From the NCBI GenBank assembly GCA_012838615.1, contig DUOV01000173.1, forward strand, positions 1 through 46,186: 46,186 nt of DNA. Direction: 5' to 3'. Positions 1 through 7,439 of this stretch are shown here, in pieces; position 1 is the first letter of the stretch, and each line of letters starts with the position of its first letter. This DNA is from Clostridia bacterium (GTDB taxonomy: Bacteria; Bacillota; DUOV01; Zhaonellaceae). The position numbers and the translations under genes were made by a program. The notes under the pieces are model-generated. The model was not told the origin of the DNA and did no database searches. It worked only from the letters and a program-made list of their open reading frames with translations.

Positions 1-658
1 AAATGGGGACAAAACATTTTTTGTTCAACCCCTTAATTATTTTTTGTAGTGCTCCTTCCTGTTCAGAAGTTAAGGTTAGTAACGGCTTCTTACCTACTAA
101 ATATTCAGGATCCTGAGCTGAAACTACTTCAACATAGCCTTTTTGGGCTAGTGCCTTAACCAGAGTAGAGGCTGACTTGAAAGACTTATTCAGACTTTTT
201 AAGGAAATAGGTGAATTTTCCGCAAGATAAAGAAACAATTCCTTTTGTTTCGGTGCTCTATGGAGTTCCCTCAGAACTTCTTCACTTACAATATCTTTAA
301 CCAACCGAACAGATTTTTCTTCCCGTGTCTGAACGTTAAAGTCTAAGCTGGGCATAATAGATTGTAAAACAACACTTAGTGGGCATACGTAATATTCGGC
401 CATCCAGCGAGCTAATTCCAACTGTTGTGGAGTAAAAAAAGGATTACCTTCTTGGATGCCTTTAATTTCTTTAATCTTTTCCAGAGCTACTTGTTCACTA
501 AAGCCTATAACCACACCTTTGATATATTTGTTTCTGAAAGGAACAATCACTCTCGTTCCTAGATTTATTTTTCCTTGCAAGTGACTGGGGATGGCATAGT
601 AAAAAGGTTTGTCCAGCTTACGATTAGTCTGTGCCACGATTACCTCAGCATATGCCAT
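1..658 (-). CDS. priA: Primosomal protein N' PriA, 5' part only (runs off window)
   Basis: Not in the ORF track because it leaves the window. Reading the minus strand from an ATG at 658 gives about 219 residues beginning MAYAEVIVAQTNRKLDKPFYY, continuing through a basic region with IPSHLQGKINLGTRVIVPFR and WMAEYYVCPLSVVLQSIMP. This is typical of the PriA N-terminal DNA-binding (3'BD and winged-helix) part. The helicase and zinc-binding parts lie outside. PriA restarts stalled replication forks by loading the replicative helicase. The start is supported by AGGAGG about 8 bases upstream. In other Firmicutes priA follows coaBC directly. Here about 8 kb of accessory DNA plus metK separates the two, which is the main oddity. 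Confidence 0.93.
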   Translation of the reverse strand, partial: MAYAEVIVAQTNRKLDKPFYYAIPSHLQGKINLGTRVIVPFRNKYIKGVVIGFSEQVALEKIKEIKGIQEGNPFFTPQQLELARWMAEYYVCPLSVVLQSIMPSLDFNVQTREEKSVRLVKDIVSEEVLRELHRAPKQKELFLYLAENSPISLKSLNKSFKSASTLVKALAQKGYVEVVSAQDPEYLVGKKPLLTLTSEQEGALQKIIKGLNKKCFVPI

Positions 659-722
659 AAATATCCCCTCCTGTATTAGGTAATTATATCAAATCTCCTA
701 GGCCTTTTCCATTTTCATTTTC

Positions 723-751
723 TTGACAACAAGGATGGTATTGGCTAACAT
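723..751 (+). promoter_or_regulatory. Sigma-A-type promoter for tRNA-Thr
   Basis: TTGACA at 723-728 and TAACAT at 746-751 are separated by 17 bases. The expected transcription start near 758 lies about 15 bases before the mature tRNA 5' end. Good -35, fair -10. Confidence 0.6.
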
Positions 752-772
752 AAATATGTATCTTAATAATAA

Positions 773-847
773 GCTGATGTGGCTCAGGGGTAGAGCAGCG
801 CACTCGTAATGCGCAGGCCGTGGGTTCAAATCCCACCATCAGCTCCA
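773..847 (+). tRNA. tRNA-Thr (anticodon CGT)
   Basis: Full cloverleaf seen by eye. The acceptor strand GCTGATG pairs with CATCAGC. The D arm is GGCTC..GAGC, the anticodon stem is GCGCA/TGCGC around loop CTCGTAA (anticodon CGT, reading ACG), the variable loop is short, and the T arm is GTGGG TTCAAAT CCCAC. The 3' CCA is encoded (845-847), with T as discriminator. The last 11 bases are repeated at 2459-2469 (see findings), which suggests the 3' end may have served as an integration site. Confidence 0.96.
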
Positions 848-908
848 AATGCTTCAAGGCTTCCGGGATTTTACCCGGAAGCTAGTATTTTATGAAGGTG
901 CCTAAAAG
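837..908 (+). repeat. Direct repeat copy A: tRNA-Thr 3' end plus terminator (possible att site)
   Basis: CATCAGCTCCA (end of the tRNA) followed by a hairpin and TGCCTAAAAGGTGCC. The same order, spacing and partly the same bases recur at 2459-2535. Identity is exact over the first 11 bases and roughly two thirds after that by eye. Confidence 0.55.
859..890 (+). terminator. Hairpin downstream of tRNA-Thr
   Basis: Perfect 9-bp stem GCTTCCGGG / CCCGGAAGC (859-867 / 873-882 region) with loop ATTTTA, followed by a moderately T-rich tail (TAGTATTTTA). It probably ends or processes the tRNA transcript. A diverged copy is found at 2481-2504. Confidence 0.65.
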
Positions 909-925
909 GTGCCCGTTTTTAAAAG

Positions 926-949
926 ACCGAAAATTTTGCGGTTTTTTTT
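926..949 (+). terminator. Probable intrinsic terminator with T8 tract
   Basis: ACCG / CGGT arms enclose AAAA-TTTT that can also pair with one bulge, followed directly by eight T residues (942-949). It could be the main stop for tRNA readthrough. It insulates the next gene. Confidence 0.55.
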
Positions 950-1024
950 GAGCAAAAAGGTATTTTGCCACTCAGGAAGAATACAACTTTTATTATAATA
1001 AAATCTATCTAGAGGAGGAAAAGA

Positions 1025-2347
1025 ATGAAAGCAACAAATATTAAGTCATTAATCGCTATAACTGTAGCAGCAATTTGTATCTGCTTATTACCTTGGCAAA
1101 TGGCCTTAGCCCAAAATGAAGAAGTCTTTGAAAGAAACGTTCCCAATATTGAAATTAGTTTGTATTCACTTCTTCCCCAAGGCTCTCTTAACCAAATTGC
1201 TCCTTTGCTTGGGGAAAAGGGCCTTAGCTTATGGGGAACGATTCCCTCTGATTATAATAATGATAAGGCTATTTTCATCCACATCATTGATGATGGAATG
1301 TGCGATGAACAAATTGAAATCATTTGGGGCAAAACAATTGATGAGCTTGATACAGAAACGGAAGAGAATCAAGTCTTCTATTCCCTTAAGAAGGTAAATC
1401 AAAATGATGCTCTTCTTATTTCCGCTATTGATTTAGATACCGTCCTTAGAGAACTGGCAACCAATCAAGAGCTAAAGGACTTACTTGAAGAACTAAAAAT
1501 GTCTCCCGTGGTTAAACCTAGTCAAAAACTTATAATTCCTAAAACTACATATAGCATTTATAGTCAGAATAAGACAGGAAACATAGAATTGATGAAACTC
1601 CTACAGGGTCGGGGGGAAAGTGTAAGCGGTAGTGTCCTGCCAGGATATAATAACGATAAAGCCATATTTTTGCATCTTGTAAATGATAATATGATAGATA
1701 CTCAATCTAAAATTATATGGGGAATCAGCGTTAAAGAGTTAGATACCAGGACTCTTAAAGAAGGAGTGATCTACGAACGAAAAATCATTAACGAAAACTG
1801 GGCTTTACTTATTTCGGCTGTAAACATGAACGAGCTTAAAAAGGCCTTATCATCAGATCTAGAACTGCAAAAGCAGATTAACTTTATCAAGAAGACAAAA
1901 AGTGTAACGCCTGCGAAAAAAATTGTGATTCCAGCTTCAGCTCCAAACCGACAAGATCCATCTGTCCCAAGTCCATCTCCTGTTAAGGATACTGTACCAA
2001 ATATTTCGATTAAAATTAATGGAGAAAATAAAGTTTTTTCTCCAGGACCTGTTATAAAAGATGGAACCACCTTAGTCCCCATGAGAAGCTTTTTTGAAGC
2101 TTTGGGCTGTGAGGTTAGTTGGAATAACTCCACACAAACCGCAACAGGAACTAGAGGCGATAAAATAGTCCAATTGACCATCGGTAAGAAGGAAGCTCTT
2201 GTTAATTCGCAAGTCCAAGTTCTTTCTGTAGAGGCTCAGCTAATTGAAGGAAGTACATATATCCCCCTTAGATTTGTGGGTGAAGCCTTAGGGGATACTG
2301 TAATTTGGGATGCAAAAACACGCTCTATTGAGATTCAACAAAACTGA
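1025..2347 (+). CDS. Secreted two-repeat protein with C-terminal copper-amine-oxidase-N-like domain
   Basis: 440 residues. The start ATG has an excellent RBS (GAGGAGGAAAAG). An N-terminal hydrophobic stretch (residues about 8-29, ending MALAQ) looks like a Sec signal peptide, so the product is probably exported. Two tandem homologous segments follow: about 44-168 and about 176-304. Both carry YNNDKAIF, a following IIWG, ELDT and a final P..K.(I/L)IP. The C-terminal about 115 residues (DGTTLVPMRSFFEALGCEV, then TYIPLRFVGEALGDTVIWD) match the 'copper amine oxidase N-terminal-like' domain common in cell-surface proteins of Clostridia, thought to act in wall or surface attachment; catalysis is not implied. 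I do not recognise the repeated segment. The gene lies alone between two copies of a tRNA-end repeat. Confidence 0.85.
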   Translation: MKATNIKSLIAITVAAICICLLPWQMALAQNEEVFERNVPNIEISLYSLLPQGSLNQIAPLLGEKGLSLWGTIPSDYNNDKAIFIHIIDDGMCDEQIEIIWGKTIDELDTETEENQVFYSLKKVNQNDALLISAIDLDTVLRELATNQELKDLLEELKMSPVVKPSQKLIIPKTTYSIYSQNKTGNIELMKLLQGRGESVSGSVLPGYNNDKAIFLHLVNDNMIDTQSKIIWGISVKELDTRTLKEGVIYERKIINENWALLISAVNMNELKKALSSDLELQKQINFIKKTKSVTPAKKIVIPASAPNRQDPSVPSPSPVKDTVPNISIKINGENKVFSPGPVIKDGTTLVPMRSFFEALGCEVSWNNSTQTATGTRGDKIVQLTIGKKEALVNSQVQVLSVEAQLIEGSTYIPLRFVGEALGDTVIWDAKTRSIEIQQN

Positions 2348-2386
2348 TTAGGGACTACTGAAAAAACAGAAATTCCTAATTTTTTA
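2347..2386 (+). terminator. Putative terminator after the surface-protein gene
   Basis: ATTAGG ... CCTAAT with an inner CTG-A6-CAG hairpin, followed by T6. It starts at the last base of the stop codon. The stem is short, so confidence is moderate. Confidence 0.45.
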
Positions 2387-2458
2387 CTTTGAATTTATGA
2401 AATTTCCAATTACGAATATCACGAATAATATGAATATCATAGATAATAAATTACCAAA

Positions 2459-2535
2459 CATCAGCTCCAGTAATATCAATGCTTTCGGGGTTTTCTCTGA
2501 AAGCTATTTTTTATATAGATGCCTAAGAAGTGCCA
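2459..2535 (+). repeat. Direct repeat copy B: degenerate tRNA-Thr 3' end plus terminator (possible att remnant)
   Basis: CATCAGCTCCA is identical to the tRNA 3' end. It is followed by GCTTTCGG..CTGAAAGC (2481-2504) with TATTTTTTAT, then TGCCTAAGAAGTGCC. The upstream half of the tRNA is absent, so this is not a gene. The hairpin arms differ from copy A but still pair, meaning the hairpin is preserved. Just upstream lie two GAATATCA words 18 bases apart (2414 and 2432). Confidence 0.55.
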
Positions 2536-2538
2536 GTA

Positions 2539-3441
2539 TTACCTAGTAATTATTACTTTTTGCTTTTTCCCATCCCACTCTACCTTGCAGCCTAATGATT
2601 CAGCTATAAATCTAAGTGGGACCATGGTTCTGCCATTTTGCAAAACAGGTGGTGCATCTAAAGATACTTTCTCGCCGTCTACTGTAGCCTCGTTTTTCCC
2701 TATTTGAAGTACTATCTTCATTGGGTTATCCTCCTTAATCTTCGGAATCTCGTTAGGCAAAACAAAAACTCCATACGCATTACGGTTCTGCTTGGCAAAA
2801 TCATATACTAACTCTTGTTTAGGTTTAACCCCTTGCTCCAGCAATAGTTGAACATAGCAAGCTGCCAAACCTGTAGCAAAAGGTGTTGCAAACGAGGTGC
2901 CCATTGGAGTCCACCAATTACCTTGAGAGTTTTTAATGTACGGGTTTAGTCCGAATATATCTTCACCCCTATTAGAATACGATGCAACTTTGTTTAGGTT
3001 GTGATTCCACGACCCTACCGCAAGTGCAAAATTAAACCTAGCAGGGTAATCAGGAATATCCTTTGCATTGTTTCCGGTTGCACAAAAAAGAGGATGTTCT
3101 TCTAGTTTTTCAAAATCCTTGGCTTGTAGATATATACCCCCTAATGAAATGTTAATTAGGTGTGGTTTGTTTGCATTTATCCAGTCGATGCATCTTTGTT
3201 TATCCGACCCCTGCCCTTTCCACTTCAGCATCATAATATTAGCATCGGGGGCGGTTACACGGGCAGATTTACAGACGTTCAGCCCGTGACTAACAGGCAA
3301 ATTGTGATTGTAAGGCATTATAACTTTATCCATTTCAAAGTTGTCAATTACAGCAATTGTAACGCCTTTTCCGGTATAACCACTATTGTGCCACGCTATA
3401 AGGTTGGTAATCTCTAGAACAGCTCTGTTTTTCTCAATCAT
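2539..3441 (-). CDS. Subtilisin-family (S8) serine protease with C-terminal copper-amine-oxidase-N-like domain
   Basis: About 300 residues from the ATG at 3441, preceded by GGGTGA; the track's GTG at 3450 is less likely. The catalytic triad is visible in order: Asp in TIAVIDNFE, His in VSHGLNVCKSA, Ser in GTSFATPFATG. The substrate-binding NISLGG and the oxyanion Asn in CATGNNAKD are also present. The C-terminal about 60 residues (KIVLQIGKNEATVDG ... NGRTMVPLRFIAESLGC) are half of a copper-amine-oxidase-N-like module. No signal peptide or propeptide is seen, so export is unexplained; it may be cytoplasmic or use another route. The catalytic domain is small (about 220 residues). It is convergent with the upstream gene, which shares the same type of tail. 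Confidence 0.9.
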   Translation of the reverse strand: MIEKNRAVLEITNLIAWHNSGYTGKGVTIAVIDNFEMDKVIMPYNHNLPVSHGLNVCKSARVTAPDANIMMLKWKGQGSDKQRCIDWINANKPHLINISLGGIYLQAKDFEKLEEHPLFCATGNNAKDIPDYPARFNFALAVGSWNHNLNKVASYSNRGEDIFGLNPYIKNSQGNWWTPMGTSFATPFATGLAACYVQLLLEQGVKPKQELVYDFAKQNRNAYGVFVLPNEIPKIKEDNPMKIVLQIGKNEATVDGEKVSLDAPPVLQNGRTMVPLRFIAESLGCKVEWDGKKQKVIITR

Positions 3442-3671
3442 ATTTGTCACCCACTATATCTTATGCTAGGCATAAAAAATACGCCTATGTGGCGTTTATA
3501 CTTTACTTTTGCATTTTTGCTATTAGTAACCCCTCTTCTTCTCATCATCCATATAAACTTTTTGACCCTCAAAGATAAAAATTCTTCTTCCTTAGTTAAA
3601 TCCCTACCAACCGCTATTTCCTTCACCAATATTAAAATTCCTAAAAACTCTATAACAAAATATAAAAATTA

Positions 3672-3699
3672 TTGATTTTTTCAATAGGTGAGGTATAAT
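3672..3699 (+). promoter_or_regulatory. Promoter of the feo operon
   Basis: TTGATT (3672-3677) and TATAAT (3694-3699) with a 16-base spacer. The predicted start near 3706 is about 80 bases before feoA. Confidence 0.65.
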
Positions 3700-3707
3700 A
3701 ATTTTGA

Positions 3708-3728
3708 AGTTAGGGTAGACTAACTCCT
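3708..3728 (+). promoter_or_regulatory. DtxR/IdeR-type iron operator
   Basis: Perfect inverted repeat AGTTAG-N6-CTAACT (3708-3725). Read as TTAGGGTAGACTAACTCCT it agrees at about 13 of 19 positions with the known DtxR/IdeR consensus TTAGGTTAGSCTAACCTAA. It lies directly on the predicted transcription start, a position suited to iron-dependent repression of feoAB. The regulator gene is not in the window. Confidence 0.6.
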
Positions 3729-3787
3729 TTGTAATTTTTTACCTTCCAACCCGTAATGACAAAACTATTTAAGGAGTTGATGGGATA

Positions 3788-4015
3788 ATGAAAATAAAGA
3801 ACAACCTATATACTGTCCCTGATAATCGTGACTATACTGTATCTAGTGTACCTGATGTAAAAATACTAAATAGCTTGGGTATTTTCCCAGGAGCGGTTGT
3901 CCGAAAGAAAAAAAAATATGGACTTGGCGGACCTGTACTAATCAACCTTGCTACTCGAGAACTTGCTCTCGGAAAAGATGTCGCAACAGCTATACTGGTG
4001 GAGGAGGCTATGTAA
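3788..4015 (+). CDS. feoA: FeoA-domain protein
   Basis: 75 residues, the usual size for FeoA (SH3-like fold). Visible family features are the ILNSLGIFPGAVV turn and the basic KKKKYGLGGPVLINL segment. FeoA is a small cytoplasmic partner needed for full FeoB activity. The RBS (AAGGAGTTGATGGGATA) is about 10 bases upstream. feoB begins 2 bases after the stop, so the two are probably translationally coupled. Confidence 0.85.
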   Translation: MKIKNNLYTVPDNRDYTVSSVPDVKILNSLGIFPGAVVRKKKKYGLGGPVLINLATRELALGKDVATAILVEEAM

Positions 4016-4017
4016 CT

Positions 4018-5829
4018 ATGGATTGCCATACCATCACGGAAGACAGTAAGGTGCTGTCCAAAAAAAATAAAATCCTATTGATGGGTACCCCCAACGTGGG
4101 TAAGAGCGTTTTTTTCTCAGCCCTGACTAAATTAAATGTAATCAGCTCCAACTATACCGGCACCACCGTTTCTTACATGGAAGGTGCCTATAAGATAGGG
4201 GATACTGAGTATACGCTAATCGACGTACCGGGCACCTATTCTTTATCAGCCACTTCCGTTGCTGAAGAAGTAGCTGTGCGCTTCATGAACAGCAATCCTG
4301 TGGCTGTACTTTTTGTTTTAAATGCGGCTGATCTTGAGGGGAGCATTAAACTTGCCCTTGAGGTGCTTGAATATAAAATTCCTGTTGTTTTTGCCCTCAA
4401 CCTAATGGATGTATCTGAGCGAAAAGGCTTTAAAATCAATATCAAGCTGCTGGAACAGGAACTTGGTTCTTCTGTGATTCCTACTGTAGCGGTAAAAAAT
4501 CAGGGTCTGGATGAAATTACCGAAACCTTTGAGCAGTTATTAAAGACCAAGAAAAATACAAAGATTGATTTAGTTTGCTCCGGATGTTCCGGTTGTTCTG
4601 GGTGCGCCGGCTGTGGCATAGCAGGTAGTAATGGTTTAGATTATTGGGAACGTGCCCGTCAGATTGTTCGCAAAACCGTTTCCCGTACCGATGCCAAACC
4701 TAATTTTTTGGATCGTTTAGGTGACGCTTTGCTCCATCCCTGGCCCGGAATTCCTTTGGCCCTCATGATTCTCATCATTAGCTTAGGCCTAGTGGTGGGC
4801 GGTGGAAAGGCGCTTCGCTCTATTGTGCTGCTGCCTTTAGTTAATCAGGGCATCGTGCCTTTATTTGAACGGCTAATTACTCCCTTGAACCTGCACCCTA
4901 TTTTGCACAATATATTAATCGGAAACTACGGTATGTTTCGCATTAGTTTTGAATGGATTTTAGCGTTAGTTGTGCCTTATGTCATTTTGTTCCAGGTTCA
5001 ATTTGCCTTATTGGAAGATAGCGGCGTCTTACCCCGCATCGCTGTGCTCTTTGACAATCTCATGCGCAAATTAGGCGTACAGGGCGGTAGCCTAATACAT
5101 GTGTTCCTAGGTTTCGGCTGTGCCGTTCCTGCTATTATCGGAACTCGTACTGCTACCACCCAAAAAGAGCGTTTAATGGTCACTTCCATGGTATGTTTTG
5201 CTATTCCCTGCATTTCCCAGACTGGCGCCTTGATTTCTCTGCTATCTGAGTATTCCATGTGGCTGCTCTTGGCCACTACTCTGACCGGAGTTGGGGTTTT
5301 TGTAATTGTAGCCAAGATTCTCGGCAGAGTACTCAAAGGTAGTGTAGACCCTTTGATACTAGAAGTACCAAATCTTCTAATCCCTGAACCCAGAGCCTAC
5401 TTTAAAAAGCTGTGGATCAGAATCAAGCAATTTTTGGTAGAAGCTGAAGGCCCTATGCTTATTGCAGTATTTATTGCTGCCATATTGGCCGAAACAGGGG
5501 TTCTGAAAGGATTAGGTGAGCTGCTAAAACCTGTTATCTCTGGCTGGCTTGGCTTACCCGAAGGCGCAGTTATGTCGCTGATTCTAGGAATCATCCGTCG
5601 TGAAATGTCAGTAGCCCCGTTACTAGAACTTAGCTTAACTCCGCTGCAGATGTATGTCGGAGCTGTGGTTTCTTTATTGTACCTACCCTGCTTGTCGGTC
5701 TTCGGCATCATTGCCAAAGAATTTAATGCAAAAATTGCCATGGCCATCACCATTGGTACAACCACGACAGCTCTATTTGTGGGCGGAATGATGAATCACC
5801 TTGTACTGTTAGCTCAGAGAATTTTTTAG
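4018..5829 (+). CDS. feoB: Ferrous iron transporter FeoB with Cys-rich linker
   Basis: 603 residues. The N-terminal GTPase domain shows G1 GTPNVGKS (23-30), a G2-type Thr in NYTGTTVS, G3 DVPG (69-72) and G4 NLMD near 127. A linker of about 40 residues carries C-S-G repeats giving five Cys at 187, 190, 193, 196 and 199. The rest is a polytopic membrane domain with the two Gate regions (VFLGFGCAVPAIIGTRT and YLPCLSVFGIIAKEF). It takes up Fe2+ across the cytoplasmic membrane. It is somewhat shorter than the about 700-residue family average. The CxxC ladder is unusual for this location and may bind iron or an Fe-S cluster. It is followed 16 bases later by the SAM-enzyme gene in the same operon. 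Confidence 0.95.
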   Translation: MDCHTITEDSKVLSKKNKILLMGTPNVGKSVFFSALTKLNVISSNYTGTTVSYMEGAYKIGDTEYTLIDVPGTYSLSATSVAEEVAVRFMNSNPVAVLFVLNAADLEGSIKLALEVLEYKIPVVFALNLMDVSERKGFKINIKLLEQELGSSVIPTVAVKNQGLDEITETFEQLLKTKKNTKIDLVCSGCSGCSGCAGCGIAGSNGLDYWERARQIVRKTVSRTDAKPNFLDRLGDALLHPWPGIPLALMILIISLGLVVGGGKALRSIVLLPLVNQGIVPLFERLITPLNLHPILHNILIGNYGMFRISFEWILALVVPYVILFQVQFALLEDSGVLPRIAVLFDNLMRKLGVQGGSLIHVFLGFGCAVPAIIGTRTATTQKERLMVTSMVCFAIPCISQTGALISLLSEYSMWLLLATTLTGVGVFVIVAKILGRVLKGSVDPLILEVPNLLIPEPRAYFKKLWIRIKQFLVEAEGPMLIAVFIAAILAETGVLKGLGELLKPVISGWLGLPEGAVMSLILGIIRREMSVAPLLELSLTPLQMYVGAVVSLLYLPCLSVFGIIAKEFNAKIAMAITIGTTTTALFVGGMMNHLVLLAQRIF

Positions 5830-5845
5830 GAAGGATGCACGTCGA

Positions 5846-6400
5846 ATGCTTATTACATCATTGACCCAAAAAGTTGAATGGCTTGCCAACCAAAGTAGGC
5901 TATTTTATCATTGCATCGCGTTGTATTACAAAAATATCATTAAACGAGAAGTAAGGCTGGCAAATATCACACCAAATGACAACATACTCTGCATCGGCGG
6001 CGGACCTTGCCCCTATACTGCCATTATGTTGCATCAACTAACCGGCGCTAAGGTTACGGTCATTGACAATAATAAACATTGCGTTAAACAATCGGCTGAG
6101 CTTGTCAAACGATTAAACCTAGAAAATTCAATCCGCATTATTTGCGGCGAAGGTGAAACCATTGACTATGATGGATTTACCGTTATTCATCTAGCCCTTC
6201 AGATTACCCCTAAGGATAAAGTGCTTAAAAGGGTTCTTGAACGGGCAGAAGAAGGTGTAAAAATCCTTGTGCGTATGCCCAGGGAATGTAGCAACAGAAT
6301 GCATTGCAAGATGGAATCATGGTCTTCATCCTGCTACGCTCATGTTGTCCATGACTTTTTCAACAATGTGAAAAATACTGCCCTTTATATAAAGGAGTAA
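5846..6400 (+). CDS. Nicotianamine-synthase-like / class I SAM-dependent transferase
   Basis: 184 residues. The Rossmann SAM-binding motif NILCIGGGPCPYTAIML (about 46-62) is followed by the acidic strand end VTVIDNN. The 'GGGP.P.TAI' form, with Pro at the motif, recalls nicotianamine synthase and related bacterial/archaeal enzymes that transfer an aminocarboxypropyl group from SAM, rather than a standard methyltransferase. There are Cys in the C-terminal part (CSNRMHCK, SSSCYAH). The start ATG has AGGAAGGA about 10 bases upstream. The location directly after feoB suggests an iron-linked role such as metallophore synthesis or modification of a lipid or metabolite, but this is inference. A plain methyltransferase cannot be excluded. 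Confidence 0.7.
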   Translation: MLITSLTQKVEWLANQSRLFYHCIALYYKNIIKREVRLANITPNDNILCIGGGPCPYTAIMLHQLTGAKVTVIDNNKHCVKQSAELVKRLNLENSIRIICGEGETIDYDGFTVIHLALQITPKDKVLKRVLERAEEGVKILVRMPRECSNRMHCKMESWSSSCYAHVVHDFFNNVKNTALYIKE

Positions 6401-6407
6401 CTGTAAG

Positions 6408-7439
6408 GTGAAACCAATATTTAAAAAATTGCACCCCTTTTTGATGCCATTAATTATTATGCTGTTGATTTATACTACGCGGCAATCGAATTTTGTTGGT
6501 ACTTTAGACATTGTCCTCCATACTATGCCTTCTTCTCTTTTACTAAAGCTTATTGGATTGCAGGTGATTACCCAACTGCTGCTTAACTTTCAATGGTACA
6601 GACTGTGTAAAGTTTTTGGCTGGCCTACTTCCTTTTTTAAACTTCTGGTGGTAAATGCTTACGGCACAGTAGCAGATGCTCTAACCCCTGGTGAAAAAGT
6701 TGGAGGAGAAGTAACCCGCCTACTACAACTTAACTCTTATCTAGGTTATTCCGCCGGGGAGTCTACCATTCTTGTTGCCATACAAAAAACCTTAAGCCTA
6801 TCAGCCCTGGTGATTCTAAACCTAATGGTTGTGGTTACCATGGCTGATCATGTTCCTTTTTTGCAAGCCTGGCCAGTACGGTTGTTAATGTCATCGCTTT
6901 TAATCATCATCGGCGTATTTCTATACTTTCTTTTATTCAGAACCCACTTACTAAGCAGACGCATGGCCAGCATAAAAACATCTAGAAAATGGCTTTTGCA
7001 CTTTTTCGACTGGGTTAAAGAGTTTTCTCTTCACACCGAAAATATCCGGCAAAACCGAGGCGAACTAATCCTGCAGTTTGTCTTGTCTCTTTTGATTTGG
7101 AGCTTATTCCCTTTTAAGTTGATTCTGCTGGTAATGCCTCACACCACCTCCATCCCAGTACTGGTGCTGTTTGGAACAACTTTTATATCCTATTTTGCAG
7201 CTATGATTCCGTTGCTACCAGGAGGACTTGGCACCTTTGAGGCTACTATGAGCGGAATTCTTACAGCTTATGGCCTACTGTTAAACCAGGCTGTGGCTGT
7301 AACCATTATTTTCAGATTTATAACCTTCTGGTTTGTACTGTTACTCAGTCTCATGATTATAGGTATCTATAAAGTTTTTCTGTACAGTCAGAGGAGGTCC
7401 ATTTATGATGACCGGCAAAAAGCCCAATATAATGGCTGA
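6408..7439 (+). CDS. YbhN/LPG-synthase-TM-like integral membrane protein (putative flippase)
   Basis: 343 residues with about eight hydrophobic segments. The conserved features of the lysylphosphatidylglycerol-synthase transmembrane/UPF0104 family are present: GEKVGGEVTRL near 103, and PLLPGGLGTFEA near 270. Family members move or handle lipid-linked substrates in the membrane; no catalytic domain is attached here. The start is GTG with AAAGGAG upstream. The gene begins 7 bases after the SAM-enzyme gene and overlaps pssA by 35 bases, so it is firmly part of the operon. A role in moving a phosphatidylserine-derived lipid is a guess from context. Confidence 0.8.
   Translation: MKPIFKKLHPFLMPLIIMLLIYTTRQSNFVGTLDIVLHTMPSSLLLKLIGLQVITQLLLNFQWYRLCKVFGWPTSFFKLLVVNAYGTVADALTPGEKVGGEVTRLLQLNSYLGYSAGESTILVAIQKTLSLSALVILNLMVVVTMADHVPFLQAWPVRLLMSSLLIIIGVFLYFLLFRTHLLSRRMASIKTSRKWLLHFFDWVKEFSLHTENIRQNRGELILQFVLSLLIWSLFPFKLILLVMPHTTSIPVLVLFGTTFISYFAAMIPLLPGGLGTFEATMSGILTAYGLLLNQAVAVTIIFRFITFWFVLLLSLMIIGIYKVFLYSQRRSIYDDRQKAQYNG

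Noticed and set aside
2459-2469. Possible second tRNA gene
   Set aside because: Only the last 11 bases match tRNA-Thr; no D, anticodon or T arm upstream. Treated as a repeat or att remnant.
3447-3629. Minus-strand 60-residue ORF just upstream of the S8 protease, overlapping its possible GTG start
   Set aside because: TTG start, weak RBS, composition not clearly protein-like, and it runs through a small hairpin (ACGCC..GGCGT with T-run at about 3475-3492). Kept out of features; it could be a tiny real gene.
3463-3675. Plus-strand 70-residue hydrophobic ORF
   Set aside because: No RBS, lies in the A/T-rich divergent promoter region and shares the same bases as the opposite ORF. Hydrophobicity follows from the T-rich composition.
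5397-5765. 122-residue ORF opposite feoB
   Set aside because: Shadow of the FeoB membrane domain; no independent support.
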